A stretch of DNA of 64,000 nt from Dactylosporangium fulvum (GTDB lineage Bacteria > Actinomycetota > Actinomycetes > Mycobacteriales > Micromonosporaceae), in assembly GCF_025137375.1 (NCBI RefSeq), contig NZ_CP073720.1, forward strand, positions 9,510,501 to 9,574,500, given 5' to 3'. A program made the position numbers and the translations under genes. The notes under the pieces were generated by a model, which worked only from the letters and a program-made list of their open reading frames with translations, searched no databases and was not told the origin of the DNA. Positions within the stretch are counted from its first letter, which is position 1; each line of letters starts with the position of its first letter. Of the stretch, positions 39,568 through 47,704 are shown in pieces.

Positions 39568-41520
39568 ATGACGAACCCGCCTGCCGCCGACGAGCCGGCC
39601 GCCGATGCCGCCGCGGAACGGGCCGCGGACGAGCCGAAGGCGGCCGACCGTGACACAGCCGCGCCCGCCGCTGGCGGCGCCGGTGACAACACCCTGGATC
39701 TTGACACGCCCAGCTACGAGGCCGACTACCTGACGGCCGCCGAGACCGACCGGCTGGACGCGCAGCGCGAATACCCCGCGACGAAGCCGCTCGGGGCCGA
39801 GCCGCCGGTGAGCGCGCCGCCGGCCGAGCGCGCCGCCGCCGGTGCCACCGCTCCCGAGCCGCAGCCGGCCGCGCACGACGGCGAAGAGCCCCCGCACCGC
39901 CAGCAGCCGCAGCAGGACCCGCCGCCCCAGCAGGACCAGACGAACCAGCAGGACCAGACGAACCAGCAGGCCCCACAGGACCAGCAGCCTCCGGGCTGGA
40001 CGCCACCGCCCGGTGGGACGCCCCCCGGTGGGACGCCGCCCGGTGGGGCGCCATCCGGCGGCCTGCCGCCCTTCGTGGGAGCCGGAGCGACGTTCATCCG
40101 CGCCAATCTCGTCCGCCCCCAGCAGGGCCGCTACGTCGCCGGCGTCTGCGCCGCGATCGGCCGCGCCACCAACACCGACCCGACACTCTGGCGGGTGATC
40201 TTCGCCGTGCTGACGCTGGCCGGCGGGGTGAGCATCGTCGCGTACCTCGTCGGGTGGCTCCTGCTGCCCGCCGAGGGCGACACCGGCTCGCCGCTGGAGG
40301 CGCTGCTGGGCCGCGGCCGGTCCAACACCTCGGCGCCGGTCGCGATCGTGATCGGTGTCGCCGCGGTGCTGGCCTTCGTGCTGGTCATGTCGCGCAACGT
40401 CGGCGCCGCCATGGTCGGGCTGGCCGTGGTCATCGGGGTGGTCGCGCTGCTCGTCCGCGGGCAGGGCAGCGGTCAGCAGGCGGCACCCGCCGGGCCGTAC
40501 GTGCCGCCGCCCGGGACGCCGCCAGGCCCCTTCCCGCCGTCGGCCCCGCCGTTCCAGCCTCCGTTCCAGCCTCCGTTCCAGCCTCCGTTCCAGCCGGCCG
40601 CTCCGACCGCCGGTCCGGCCGCGGATCCGTCGACGATGCAGTTCGGCGCGCCCGCCGACGCTCCGGTCACGGCGCCTCGGCCGCCGGTCGCGCCGCCCCC
40701 GCCGACCTTCCGCGCGCCCCAGCCGCCACTGTCGCCGCTCCCGCCCATGCCGCCGGTCACGGCGCCCGGATACCGGCCGCCGTTCGCCCCGCACGGGCCG
40801 TTCAGCAGCAAGAGCCCGTATGCGGCGTCGCTCGGTTACCCGCCGCCCGGCGTGCCCACCTCGCCGTACCCGGGGCTCGCGCCGATGCCACCCAAGCCGC
40901 CGAAGCCGCCGAAGGAGCGGTCCAAGCTGGGCCGGCTGACGTTCTCGCTGATCTGTCTCGCGCTCGGCGTGCTGACGGTGCTCGAGGTGAGCGTCGTGAA
41001 CTTCAAGGCCAGCACGTTCTTCGCGGTGCCGCTGGCGATCGTGGCGCTCGGCCTGATCGTGGGAGCCTGGCTGGGCCGGGCGCGGGTGCTGATCCTGCTG
41101 GGTGCGCTGCTGAGCATCGCCCTGGCGATCGCGACCGCGTCGACCGCGAACAACGGCCTGCGGCCGGAGCGCGTGGCCAGCATCAACATCAACCCGGTGA
41201 CGGTGGAGCAGCTGAACCGCTCGTATCGCACCGACATCGGCGACATCAACGCCAACCTGTCGCAGCTCGACTTCACCGGGCACGACGAGGAACTGATCCT
41301 GCGGGTCGGCTACGGCAACCTGCGAGTCGTACTGCCGCCCAACGTCGACGTGACGATCGACGTGCGGGTCGACGGCGGCGACTGCCACATCTTCGGCGCT
41401 GCCTGCGGGGGCTTCAACCAGCGCCACCAGTTCGTCGACAACGGCGCGGACGGGATCGGTGGTGGCCGTCTCCACCTGGACCTCGACCTCGACTACGGCA
41501 ACCTTGAGGTGACCCGATGA
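39568..41520 (+). CDS. PspC-domain protein with LiaF-like C-terminal domain
   Basis: 650 residues from ATG 39568 (ATG 39559 and GTG 39547 also possible, none with a clear Shine-Dalgarno). The N-terminal 175 residues are Ala/Glu/Gln/Pro-rich and disordered, with repeats such as QQDQTN and PPGGT. A PspC domain lies at about 183-240 (RYVAGVCAAIGRATNTDPTLWR...), then membrane helices, a second Pro-rich linker with four PPFQ units, more helices near 455-530 and a C-terminal toast-rack-like domain (LRVGYGNLRVVLPPNVDVTIDVRV). It resembles the envelope-sensing partner in LiaFSR-type systems. It is coupled to the next gene by ATGA. Confidence 0.83.
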   Translation: MTNPPAADEPAADAAAERAADEPKAADRDTAAPAAGGAGDNTLDLDTPSYEADYLTAAETDRLDAQREYPATKPLGAEPPVSAPPAERAAAGATAPEPQPAAHDGEEPPHRQQPQQDPPPQQDQTNQQDQTNQQAPQDQQPPGWTPPPGGTPPGGTPPGGAPSGGLPPFVGAGATFIRANLVRPQQGRYVAGVCAAIGRATNTDPTLWRVIFAVLTLAGGVSIVAYLVGWLLLPAEGDTGSPLEALLGRGRSNTSAPVAIVIGVAAVLAFVLVMSRNVGAAMVGLAVVIGVVALLVRGQGSGQQAAPAGPYVPPPGTPPGPFPPSAPPFQPPFQPPFQPPFQPAAPTAGPAADPSTMQFGAPADAPVTAPRPPVAPPPPTFRAPQPPLSPLPPMPPVTAPGYRPPFAPHGPFSSKSPYAASLGYPPPGVPTSPYPGLAPMPPKPPKPPKERSKLGRLTFSLICLALGVLTVLEVSVVNFKASTFFAVPLAIVALGLIVGAWLGRARVLILLGALLSIALAIATASTANNGLRPERVASININPVTVEQLNRSYRTDIGDINANLSQLDFTGHDEELILRVGYGNLRVVLPPNVDVTIDVRVDGGDCHIFGAACGGFNQRHQFVDNGADGIGGGRLHLDLDLDYGNLEVTR

Positions 41521-41786
41521 AGCCGCACCGCACCGACGGCGTCTCCCTGACCTTCGGCCTGATCTTCCTGGGCATCGTGATCGTCTGGCTGTTCAACCAG
41601 GCCGTCTCGGTGCACCTGAACGCCGGCTGGATCGTCGCCGTCGGTCTGATCGTCTTCGGCCTGCTGGGCCTGCTGGGAGCACTCCGCTCCGACAAGCCCG
41701 AGAAAAGCGACAAGATGCCGGCCGTCACACCGGTGAGCCCAGCTCAGAAGCGCGATTACGACTACGACCCGGACGACTTGGACTGA
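41517..41786 (+). CDS. Small two-helix membrane protein coupled to the PspC protein
   Basis: 89 residues. Two hydrophobic helices (about 10-27 and 39-57, with GLIFLGIVIVWLFNQAV and WIVAVGLIVFGLLGLLGAL) and a charged C-terminal tail rich in Lys and Asp ending DYDYDPDDLD. The start overlaps the upstream stop (ATGA), so it is made with the PspC/LiaF-like protein and probably works with it in the membrane. Similar to the small helices of LiaI-type partners, but no family can be assigned with certainty. Confidence 0.75.
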   Translation: MKPHRTDGVSLTFGLIFLGIVIVWLFNQAVSVHLNAGWIVAVGLIVFGLLGLLGALRSDKPEKSDKMPAVTPVSPAQKRDYDYDPDDLD

Positions 41787-41799
41787 CGACCGAATATGC

Positions 41800-41830
41800 T
41801 GGCCGGCGGGGTGTATCACCCCGCCGGCCA
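41800..41830 (+). terminator. 14-bp hairpin terminator before the psd gene
   Basis: TGGCCGGCGGGGTG (41800-41813) pairs perfectly with 41817-41830 across a TAT loop, followed by ATACTTTTGC. It ends the PspC operon, only 26 bases before the next ATG, so psd needs a promoter overlapping it or partial read-through. Confidence 0.85.
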
Positions 41831-41856
41831 ATACTTTTGCGAGGAGTCTTTCCCAG

Positions 41857-43089
41857 ATGACCCAGTTTCCCGCTGGCCGCCCGGTCCAGATCGGTGACCG
41901 CGCCGCCCGGGTTCTTGCCTCCGAGCTCGCCCGCCACGGCGGTCCCAAGACCGGCCTGCTGGTCGGCGCGGCCGCCGGTTCCGCCGCCCTGGCCGCCGCG
42001 ATCGACGCGCTGCTGCCCGAAGACCGGCTGACCGTCGTCGCCTCCGGTGCCGAAGGCGCGGCCGCCCTTCGCGAGCACGTGGAACGGCAGGGCCGCTGGG
42101 TGGCCGAGCGTACCCGAGTGGTCGACTCCCTCGACGCCGCCGAGCCGGCCGACGTGGTGATCCACGCCGAGGCGCTCACCGGTGGCGCCGAGGACGCGCG
42201 TGAGGTGCTCGGCACGCTGAGCAAGCTGGTCAGCACCGGCGGCGTGCTCACGGTCGCCGTTCCGGCGACCCGCATGCCCAGCGGCGCGGCCGACGAGGTC
42301 GAGCGCCAGGCCGCCCTCTACGGCGTCGGCAGCGACCTGGTGCTGCGCAACGTGCCGCCCGTCCGTGTCCACCGGCTGCGCCACACCCCGGCCGACCACG
42401 GCTTGGCCGCCAACCTGCTGCCCGCCCTGCGGCCGTCCAGCGTCCCGCTGACCCGTGGCATGAACATCGACTCCAACGGCGTGGCCGCCGCGGGAATCGC
42501 GCTGGGCCTGGCCGCCCTGGCCAAGGCCGCCCGCCCGAAGTCGAAGCTGTGGCTGGTGCCCGCGCTGGCCGCGGCTCCGGTGGCGGCGTTCTTCCGCGAC
42601 CCGCAGCGCGAGGTCCCGGAGGACCCGAGCGCCGTGGTGGCCGCCAGCGACGGCAAGGTCCTCGGTGTGGAGCGGATGCACGACAAGCGCTTCGGCGAGG
42701 TGGAGTTCCTCCGGATCGCGGTCTTCCTGTCGGTGCTGGACGTGCACGTCAACCGCTCGCCCGTGGCCGGCAAGGTGGTCGACTACTTCGTGGAGGACGG
42801 CGGATACGCCGCGGCGATGAAGCCGGAGGCCGAGCACAACGTGGCCGCCTACACGCTGCTGGAGACGGCCCACGGCCCGGTCGCGGTGGTCCAGCGCACG
42901 GGCCTGATCGCCCGGCGGATCGTGCAGCGCGCCCCGGTCGGCTCGCTGCTCGCCAAGGGCGAGCGGTTCGGCCTGATCCGCTTCGGCTCCCGCACCGACG
43001 TCTACCTGCCGGCAGACAAGGCGACCCCGGTGGTGGCCCCGGGCGACCGCGTCGTCGGCGGCCAGACGGTGATCGCCACCTGGATCTGA
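41857..43089 (+). CDS. psd: Phosphatidylserine decarboxylase with N-terminal Rossmann-like extension
   Basis: 410 residues, much longer than the 200-240 of stand-alone short Psd enzymes. The C-terminal about 200 residues are the decarboxylase: FFRDPQREVPEDPSAVV, ASDGKVL, VFLSVLDVHVNRSP and the autocleavage site RFGSRTD, where Ser378 would become the pyruvoyl group and split the chain into 377 and 33 residues. The N-terminal about 185 residues resemble a methyltransferase-like Rossmann fold (GLLVGAAAGSAAL, VVIHAEAL, GGVLTVAVP) but lack a clear SAM-binding glycine motif. The start ATG 41857 has CGAGGAG 11-15 bases upstream. It is convergent with pssA, which makes its substrate. Confidence 0.86.
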   Translation: MTQFPAGRPVQIGDRAARVLASELARHGGPKTGLLVGAAAGSAALAAAIDALLPEDRLTVVASGAEGAAALREHVERQGRWVAERTRVVDSLDAAEPADVVIHAEALTGGAEDAREVLGTLSKLVSTGGVLTVAVPATRMPSGAADEVERQAALYGVGSDLVLRNVPPVRVHRLRHTPADHGLAANLLPALRPSSVPLTRGMNIDSNGVAAAGIALGLAALAKAARPKSKLWLVPALAAAPVAAFFRDPQREVPEDPSAVVAASDGKVLGVERMHDKRFGEVEFLRIAVFLSVLDVHVNRSPVAGKVVDYFVEDGGYAAAMKPEAEHNVAAYTLLETAHGPVAVVQRTGLIARRIVQRAPVGSLLAKGERFGLIRFGSRTDVYLPADKATPVVAPGDRVVGGQTVIATWI

Positions 43090-43102
43090 TCAGCACCGAA
43101 CG

Positions 43103-43143
43103 GGAAGCGCCCCGGTCCCTTGAACAAGGGCCGGGGCGCTTCC
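43103..43143. terminator. Strong nested hairpin between convergent psd and pssA
   Basis: A 13-bp outer stem (43103-43115 with 43131-43143) and an inner CCCTT/AAGGG stem closed by GAAC form one long hairpin 14 bases after the psd stop. It probably terminates both genes. Confidence 0.9.
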
Positions 43144-43167
43144 GTCGGTCGAAGGGCAGGACAGGGC

Positions 43168-43977
43168 CTAAGCGGGCTGGTTGCGCTGGCGGAGCCAGAG
43201 GACCGGGCCGCTGACCAGGTAGGCCAGGACGACCACCACGAAGGTGACCCGGTAGTCCACCAGGGCGCCGATGACCGGCAGGACCAGGAGCCACGGCGGC
43301 AGCTTCACCAGGCGGGCGAGCTTCGCATACGGGAAGCTGGACACCATCGCCAGGCCGAGCAGCGCCACGCCGGCGACCCGGATGACCGGAGGCATCTCGG
43401 GCGCGATCAGCGTGCCCAGGGCGAGCACCGCCGCACACATCGTGGTCGGCACACCGCAGAAGAAGCGGCCGTCCTTCGGTGACACGTTGAACCGGGCCAG
43501 GCGGATCGCGGCGCACGCGGCCACCAGGGCACAGGCGGGCACCAGGACAAGACTCGGGGCGGAGCCGTTGAGCCAGGCGTAGACCACGACGGGCGCCGCC
43601 AGGCCGAACGAGCACATGTCGGCGAGCGAGTCCATCTGAGCACCGAACGGGCTGGCCACGCCGAGGCGGCGGGCGAGGAAGCCGTCGAGGCCGTCGAAGA
43701 CGACACACGCGATCAGCAGGCTGGCCGCCACGCGGACGTCGCCGTGGTTGATCGCGATGAAGATCGCCGACAGGCCCAGCATGAGGCTGCTGATGGTGCA
43801 GGCGTTGACGAGCGCGAACCGGATGCGCCGGGCGATCGTGGGCTCACCCGGCAGCAGCGGGATGCTGAGCGACTGCCCTTCCTCGGCCAGCGCTGAGGCC
43901 GAGGCGGACGCCGGCATGGCGGGGCTGACCGGCGCGACAGCGACGATGTCTCGTGACAGTCCGTCACGGCGACGCAT
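43168..43977 (-). CDS. pssA: CDP-diacylglycerol-serine O-phosphatidyltransferase
   Basis: About 269 residues if ATG 43977 is used; ATG 43917 and upstream frames to 44247 are alternatives, none with a clear Shine-Dalgarno, so the start is uncertain. The CDP-alcohol phosphotransferase motif is complete: FDGLDGFLARRLGVASPFG followed by MDSLADMCSFG, giving D-G-x2-A-R-x8-G-x3-D-x3-D. Six or seven membrane helices follow. It makes phosphatidylserine, which the neighbouring Psd decarboxylates to phosphatidylethanolamine. The N-terminal tail is basic and then Ala/Ser-rich. Confidence 0.9.
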   Translation of the reverse strand: MRRRDGLSRDIVAVAPVSPAMPASASASALAEEGQSLSIPLLPGEPTIARRIRFALVNACTISSLMLGLSAIFIAINHGDVRVAASLLIACVVFDGLDGFLARRLGVASPFGAQMDSLADMCSFGLAAPVVVYAWLNGSAPSLVLVPACALVAACAAIRLARFNVSPKDGRFFCGVPTTMCAAVLALGTLIAPEMPPVIRVAGVALLGLAMVSSFPYAKLARLVKLPPWLLVLPVIGALVDYRVTFVVVVLAYLVSGPVLWLRQRNQPA

Positions 43978-44409
43978 GCGCAGGCGCGGGAGACGGACCC
44001 GTCCGGAGCGGGCGTCGGTTTCTGCGGGCGGAACGACCAGCGAGGTGGCTCCTGCGACATTGCTGTCACTGCGGCGCCCGACCCGTCCGGCGAAGAGCAC
44101 CTGGCGGGCCAATGAACCGCTGCGCCGCAGCCGTCCGGCCCATTGCCGGCCCCCTCCCGGACGTGGGCTGTCCGTGGTGCGTCGTCGCTGCCAAGGTGCT
44201 CTCGGCACTGATCCTCCATGTAGGGAACGGGGTTCCCACGGTATCAATCAGGGGGCTATTGACCCTCTGTGTCCGTTTTTGCGAGACCATCTCGCGATCT
44301 ACACCATCGCATATCAGGTCGCAGTTGGCGATGCCTCAGGCGGGAAACCGCCAAGGAAGGCGAACATAAGAACTACCGAGCGTAGCCTGAAGTTAACCTC
44401 TCGTCCATT
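43978..44409. promoter_or_regulatory. pssA upstream region
   Basis: No separate gene is supported. 44250-44409 is notably AT-richer than its neighbours and probably contains the pssA promoter. GGCGG-GAAA-CCGCC at 44339-44352 is a tetraloop hairpin that lies 58 bases past the NUDIX gene stop and may terminate that transcript. Confidence 0.4.
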
Positions 44410-45138
44410 TTAACGATTCCCGTCACTACGCCGTTGCGGAAGTGAGACGGCCCACTGGACGACCTCCGTGGTGGGCAGTCCAGGCAATTCCTCGGGCGCG
44501 AACCACGCCGCGGTCGCGGTCGACCCGCCGGCCGCCTCCGTCACTGTGGGTGGCGACGGCACGGGCACCTGCACCCGGTACAGCGCCCGCACCGCGTGCC
44601 AGTTGATCGGGTACCCCTCCGGCCCGATCGCACCGGGGCTCCGGCGGTGCGTCACGCCGAGCAACCCCGTGATCTCACCCTGCTGCCCGGTCTCCTCGAA
44701 CAGTTCGCGGAGCAGCGCCTCCCCCGGCTGCTCGCCGATGTCCGTACCCCCACCGGGCAGGTGCCATCGCCCCGCGCCGGGGTATCCGCGGGCGATCTCG
44801 GCGAGCAGGACCCGTCCCCCGGGATCGGTCGCGAACCCGTACGCGGCGAACCGCTGCCCCTTCGGCATGGCACCGTCGCCCTCCACCGGCTCGGGGACGA
44901 TCTCGGGCACCCCGGGGGCGGGGACCACGTCGAAGACGATCCGGTCCTCGTGCGACGCCGAGGTGACAATGGCACGCACGTCACGTACCGCCGAAACGGC
45001 CACCGACCGCCCCTGGAGCTCCGCGAAGAGCCGGACCACCGCGGACGCCGGGTTCTCACCGTGCCGGATCGGGCCACCGAACTCGGACGTCGAACCCGCC
45101 AGCCGGCCGTAGGCAGTGATCATGCGCGCACGCGTCAT
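44410..45138 (-). CDS. NUDIX hydrolase, paralogue with decayed N-terminal domain
   Basis: 242 residues. The C-terminal domain has a complete Nudix box, GGGTDIGEQPGEALLREL followed by FEETGQQ (GX5EX7REUXEEXGU). The N-terminal 75 residues align by eye with the second half of the N-terminal Nudix domain of the adjacent gene (RHGENPASAVVRLFAELQG against DHGENPVDTVVRETAAETG), but the catalytic RE and E are lost and the preceding strands are missing. So it looks like a tandem duplicate whose first domain has decayed. NUDIX enzymes cleave nucleoside-diphosphate-linked compounds; the substrate is unknown. Start at the ATG 45138 or ATG 45123; the neighbour stops 4 bases upstream. Confidence 0.86.
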   Translation of the reverse strand: MTRARMITAYGRLAGSTSEFGGPIRHGENPASAVVRLFAELQGRSVAVSAVRDVRAIVTSASHEDRIVFDVVPAPGVPEIVPEPVEGDGAMPKGQRFAAYGFATDPGGRVLLAEIARGYPGAGRWHLPGGGTDIGEQPGEALLRELFEETGQQGEITGLLGVTHRRSPGAIGPEGYPINWHAVRALYRVQVPVPSPPTVTEAAGGSTATAAWFAPEELPGLPTTEVVQWAVSLPQRRSDGNR

Positions 45139-45142
45139 GATC

Positions 45143-46078
45143 TCAGCGTAAGCCGACGCCGCGCAGCGCTTCCTCGGTGACCTCGGTCAATGGGAGTTCG
45201 TCCAGGTCCTCGGGGTCGAACCAGCGGGCCTCGGCGGTCGAGCCGCCGACGTCGTGGATGACCGGGCGGCTGGAACGGGCGACCTGGACGCGGTAGAACG
45301 CGCGGACGCCGTGCCAGTCGATCGGATACCCCTCCGGGCCGAGCTGCGCCGCGTCGCGGTGACTGGCGACGCCGAGGAGCTCGACGATGCGGCCCTCCTG
45401 GCCGGTCTCCTCGACCAGCTCGCGGATGAGCGCGACACCCGGCTGCTCACCGAAGTCGGTGCCGCCGCCCGGCAGGTGCCAGGAGCCGCCGCCGGGATAC
45501 CCGTCGGCGACGCGCGTGAGCAGCACCCGGTTGCGCCGGTCGGTGCAGACCGCGTAGGCGGCGAACCGCTGCGCGCGGTGCAGGCCGTCGGGGCCGGGCA
45601 CGGCGTAGAACGAGGGCACCTCGGGCACGCCGTCGGGCCGGATGTCGGTGGCGGCGTCGGGCAGGCCGAGCGCGTCGGCGGTGAAGCGGCGCAGCGGCAG
45701 CTCCTTCGCCTCCTCGAGGGTCACCCATCGGGCGAGGTCGGTCGGCTGGCCGACGCGGTCGCGCAGCGCGCCGCCGCGCACCGTCACCTCGTAGATCAGC
45801 CGGTCGGTGTGGATCGTCAGGCTGCGCGTCGGCAGTGCCCGCATGTCGGCGAGCACGTCACGCAGTCTCACCACCGCCACGGACAGGCCGGTCTCCGCGG
45901 CTGTTTCGCGGACGACGGTGTCGACCGGGTTCTCACCGTGGTCGACCGCACCGCCGGGCAGCGACCAGACACCGGGCGTGCCGGACTTCGCCGAGGCCCG
46001 CACCAGCAGGATCTCGTCGCCGTCGGCGCAGACACAGTAGGCCGCGATGCGCCGAAGCGGCTGTAGCGCAGGAGTCAC
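45143..46078 (-). CDS. Two-domain NUDIX hydrolase
   Basis: 311 residues from GTG 46078. Domain 1 (about 8-135) carries GGAVDHGENPVDTVVRETAAETGLS, in which the first Glu of the EE pair is Ala, so metal binding may be weakened. Domain 2 (about 160-300) carries an intact box GGGTDFGEQPGVALIREL followed by VEETGQE. TTGCCA and CAATTT spaced by 18 bases lie just upstream, with about nine bases between CAATTT and GTG, so the gene is probably leaderless. It precedes the paralogue at 44410-45138 by 4 bases and they form an operon downstream of guaA on the same strand. Confidence 0.87.
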   Translation of the reverse strand: MTPALQPLRRIAAYCVCADGDEILLVRASAKSGTPGVWSLPGGAVDHGENPVDTVVRETAAETGLSVAVVRLRDVLADMRALPTRSLTIHTDRLIYEVTVRGGALRDRVGQPTDLARWVTLEEAKELPLRRFTADALGLPDAATDIRPDGVPEVPSFYAVPGPDGLHRAQRFAAYAVCTDRRNRVLLTRVADGYPGGGSWHLPGGGTDFGEQPGVALIRELVEETGQEGRIVELLGVASHRDAAQLGPEGYPIDWHGVRAFYRVQVARSSRPVIHDVGGSTAEARWFDPEDLDELPLTEVTEEALRGVGLR

Positions 46079-46139
46079 GTCGGTAAATTGTCCGGCATTT
46101 GCCGGGCCTGGCAAGGGTGACTGCCACCTGAAAGGTGAT
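46079..46139 (-). terminator. Small hairpins after guaA, overlapping the NUDIX promoter
   Basis: CCGGC-ATTT-GCCGG (46092-46105) and CACCT/AGGTG (46125-46137) are short inverted repeats downstream of the guaA stop. The same 61 bases hold the likely promoter of the NUDIX pair, so termination and initiation signals overlap here. Confidence 0.4.
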
Positions 46140-47693
46140 TCACTCCCATTCAATGGTGCCCGGCGGCTTGGACGTAACATCCACGACCACGCGGTTGATC
46201 TCCCGGACCTCGTTGGTTATCCGGGTCGAAATCTTCGCGATGAGCTCGTGCGGCAGGCGGGACCAGTCGGCCGTCATCGCGTCGTCGCTGGAGACCGGGC
46301 GCAGCACGATCGGGTGACCATACGTGCGGCCGTCGCCCTGGACGCCGACGCTGCGCACATCGGCGAGCAGCACGACCGGGAACTGCCAGACGCTGCGGTC
46401 GAGGCCGGCGGCGGTCAGCTCCTCGCGGGCGATCAGGTCGGCCGCCCGCAGGATGGCGAGACGCTCCTCGTTGATGGCGCCGATGATGCGGATCGACAGG
46501 CCAGGACCCGGGAACGGGTGGCGCATGACCATCTCTTCCGGCAGGCCGAGGGCCGCGCCGATCTGGCGCACCTCGTCCTTGAAGAGCGTCCGCAGCGGCT
46601 CGACGAGCTGGAACTTCAGGTCGTCGGGGAGGCCGCCGACGTTGTGGTGCGACTTGATGTTGGCGGTGCCCGTGCCGCCGCCGGACTCGACGACGTCCGG
46701 GTAGAGCGTGCCCTGCACCAGGAACTCGACGTGGTCCTCGGCCTCGAGCTCGCGCGCCGCCTGCTCGAAGACCCGGATGAACTCCCGGCCGACGATCTTG
46801 CGCTTCTGCTCGGGGTCGGTCACACCGGCCAGCGCGTCGAGGAACCGCCGCGACGCGTCGACCACCTTCAGCGTGATGCCGGTCGCCGCCACGTAGTCCT
46901 TCTCGACCTGCTCGGCCTCGCCGGCGCGCAGCAGGCCGTGGTCGACGAACACACAGGTGAGCTGGTCACCGACGGCCTTGTGGACGAGGGCCGCGGCAAC
47001 CGCCGAGTCGACGCCGCCGGAGAGCGCGCAGAGCACGCGCTTGTTGCCGACACGGGCCCGGATCGCCTCGACCTGCTCGTCGATGATGTTGTTGGACGTC
47101 CAGGTCGGCTCGATGCCGGCGACGTCGTAGAGGAACCGCTTGAGGATGTGCTGCCCGTGCACGGTGTGCGCCACCTCGGGGTGGAACTGCACGCCGGCCA
47201 GGCGGCGGTCGAGGTCCTCGAACGCGGCGACGGGAGCGCCCGGGGAACCGGCGGTGACCGTGAAGCCGGCCGGGGCCGCGGTCACGCTGTCGCCGTGGCT
47301 CATCCAGACCGACTGTTCCTCCGGCAGGTCGCGCAGCAGGACGCCGCCCTCGCCGGTGACGCTCAGCTGCGTGCCGCCGAACTCGCGCAGCCCGGTGTGG
47401 CTCACCTCACCCTGCAGCGCGACGGCCATCGCCTGGAAGCCGTAGCAGATGCCGAAGACCGGCACGCCGGCGCCGAACAGCGCCGGGTCGACCTGCGGGG
47501 CGCCGTCCTCGTAGACCGACGACGGGCCGCCGGACAGGATGATCGCCGCGGGGCGCTTGGCGAGCATCTCCGCGACCGGCATGGAGTGCGGGACGATCTC
47601 GGAGTAGACGTGGGCCTCGCGCACACGGCGCGCGATCAACTGGGCATATTGGGCGCCGAAGTCGACGACGAGAACCGGCGGCGGCGTGGTCAT
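46140..47693 (-). CDS. guaA: GMP synthase (glutamine-hydrolysing)
   Basis: 517 residues. The class I amidotransferase domain has VFGICYGFQAMA (nucleophile Cys) and VQFHPEVAHT (His and Glu of the triad). The ATP-pyrophosphatase domain has ALSGGVDSAVAA (PP-loop) and the C-terminal dimerisation part contains the HNVGGLPDDL and TSKPPGTIEWE ending. It aminates XMP to GMP, and the guaB genes 9-11 kb away make XMP. ATG 47693 is chosen; the frame continues open through the upstream gene, but only as shadow. 11 bases separate it from the GMC oxidoreductase stop, suggesting one transcript. Confidence 0.98.
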   Translation of the reverse strand: MTTPPPVLVVDFGAQYAQLIARRVREAHVYSEIVPHSMPVAEMLAKRPAAIILSGGPSSVYEDGAPQVDPALFGAGVPVFGICYGFQAMAVALQGEVSHTGLREFGGTQLSVTGEGGVLLRDLPEEQSVWMSHGDSVTAAPAGFTVTAGSPGAPVAAFEDLDRRLAGVQFHPEVAHTVHGQHILKRFLYDVAGIEPTWTSNNIIDEQVEAIRARVGNKRVLCALSGGVDSAVAAALVHKAVGDQLTCVFVDHGLLRAGEAEQVEKDYVAATGITLKVVDASRRFLDALAGVTDPEQKRKIVGREFIRVFEQAARELEAEDHVEFLVQGTLYPDVVESGGGTGTANIKSHHNVGGLPDDLKFQLVEPLRTLFKDEVRQIGAALGLPEEMVMRHPFPGPGLSIRIIGAINEERLAILRAADLIAREELTAAGLDRSVWQFPVVLLADVRSVGVQGDGRTYGHPIVLRPVSSDDAMTADWSRLPHELIAKISTRITNEVREINRVVVDVTSKPPGTIEWE

Positions 47694-47704
47694 GGGCACC
47701 AAGC

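Noticed and set aside
38440..41475. Very long minus-strand open frame (about 1,010 codons) opposite the PspC genes
   Set aside because: It is antisense to genes with recognised domains, composed of Arg/Gly/Asp-rich low-complexity protein, and lacks a ribosome binding site; a by-product of high GC.
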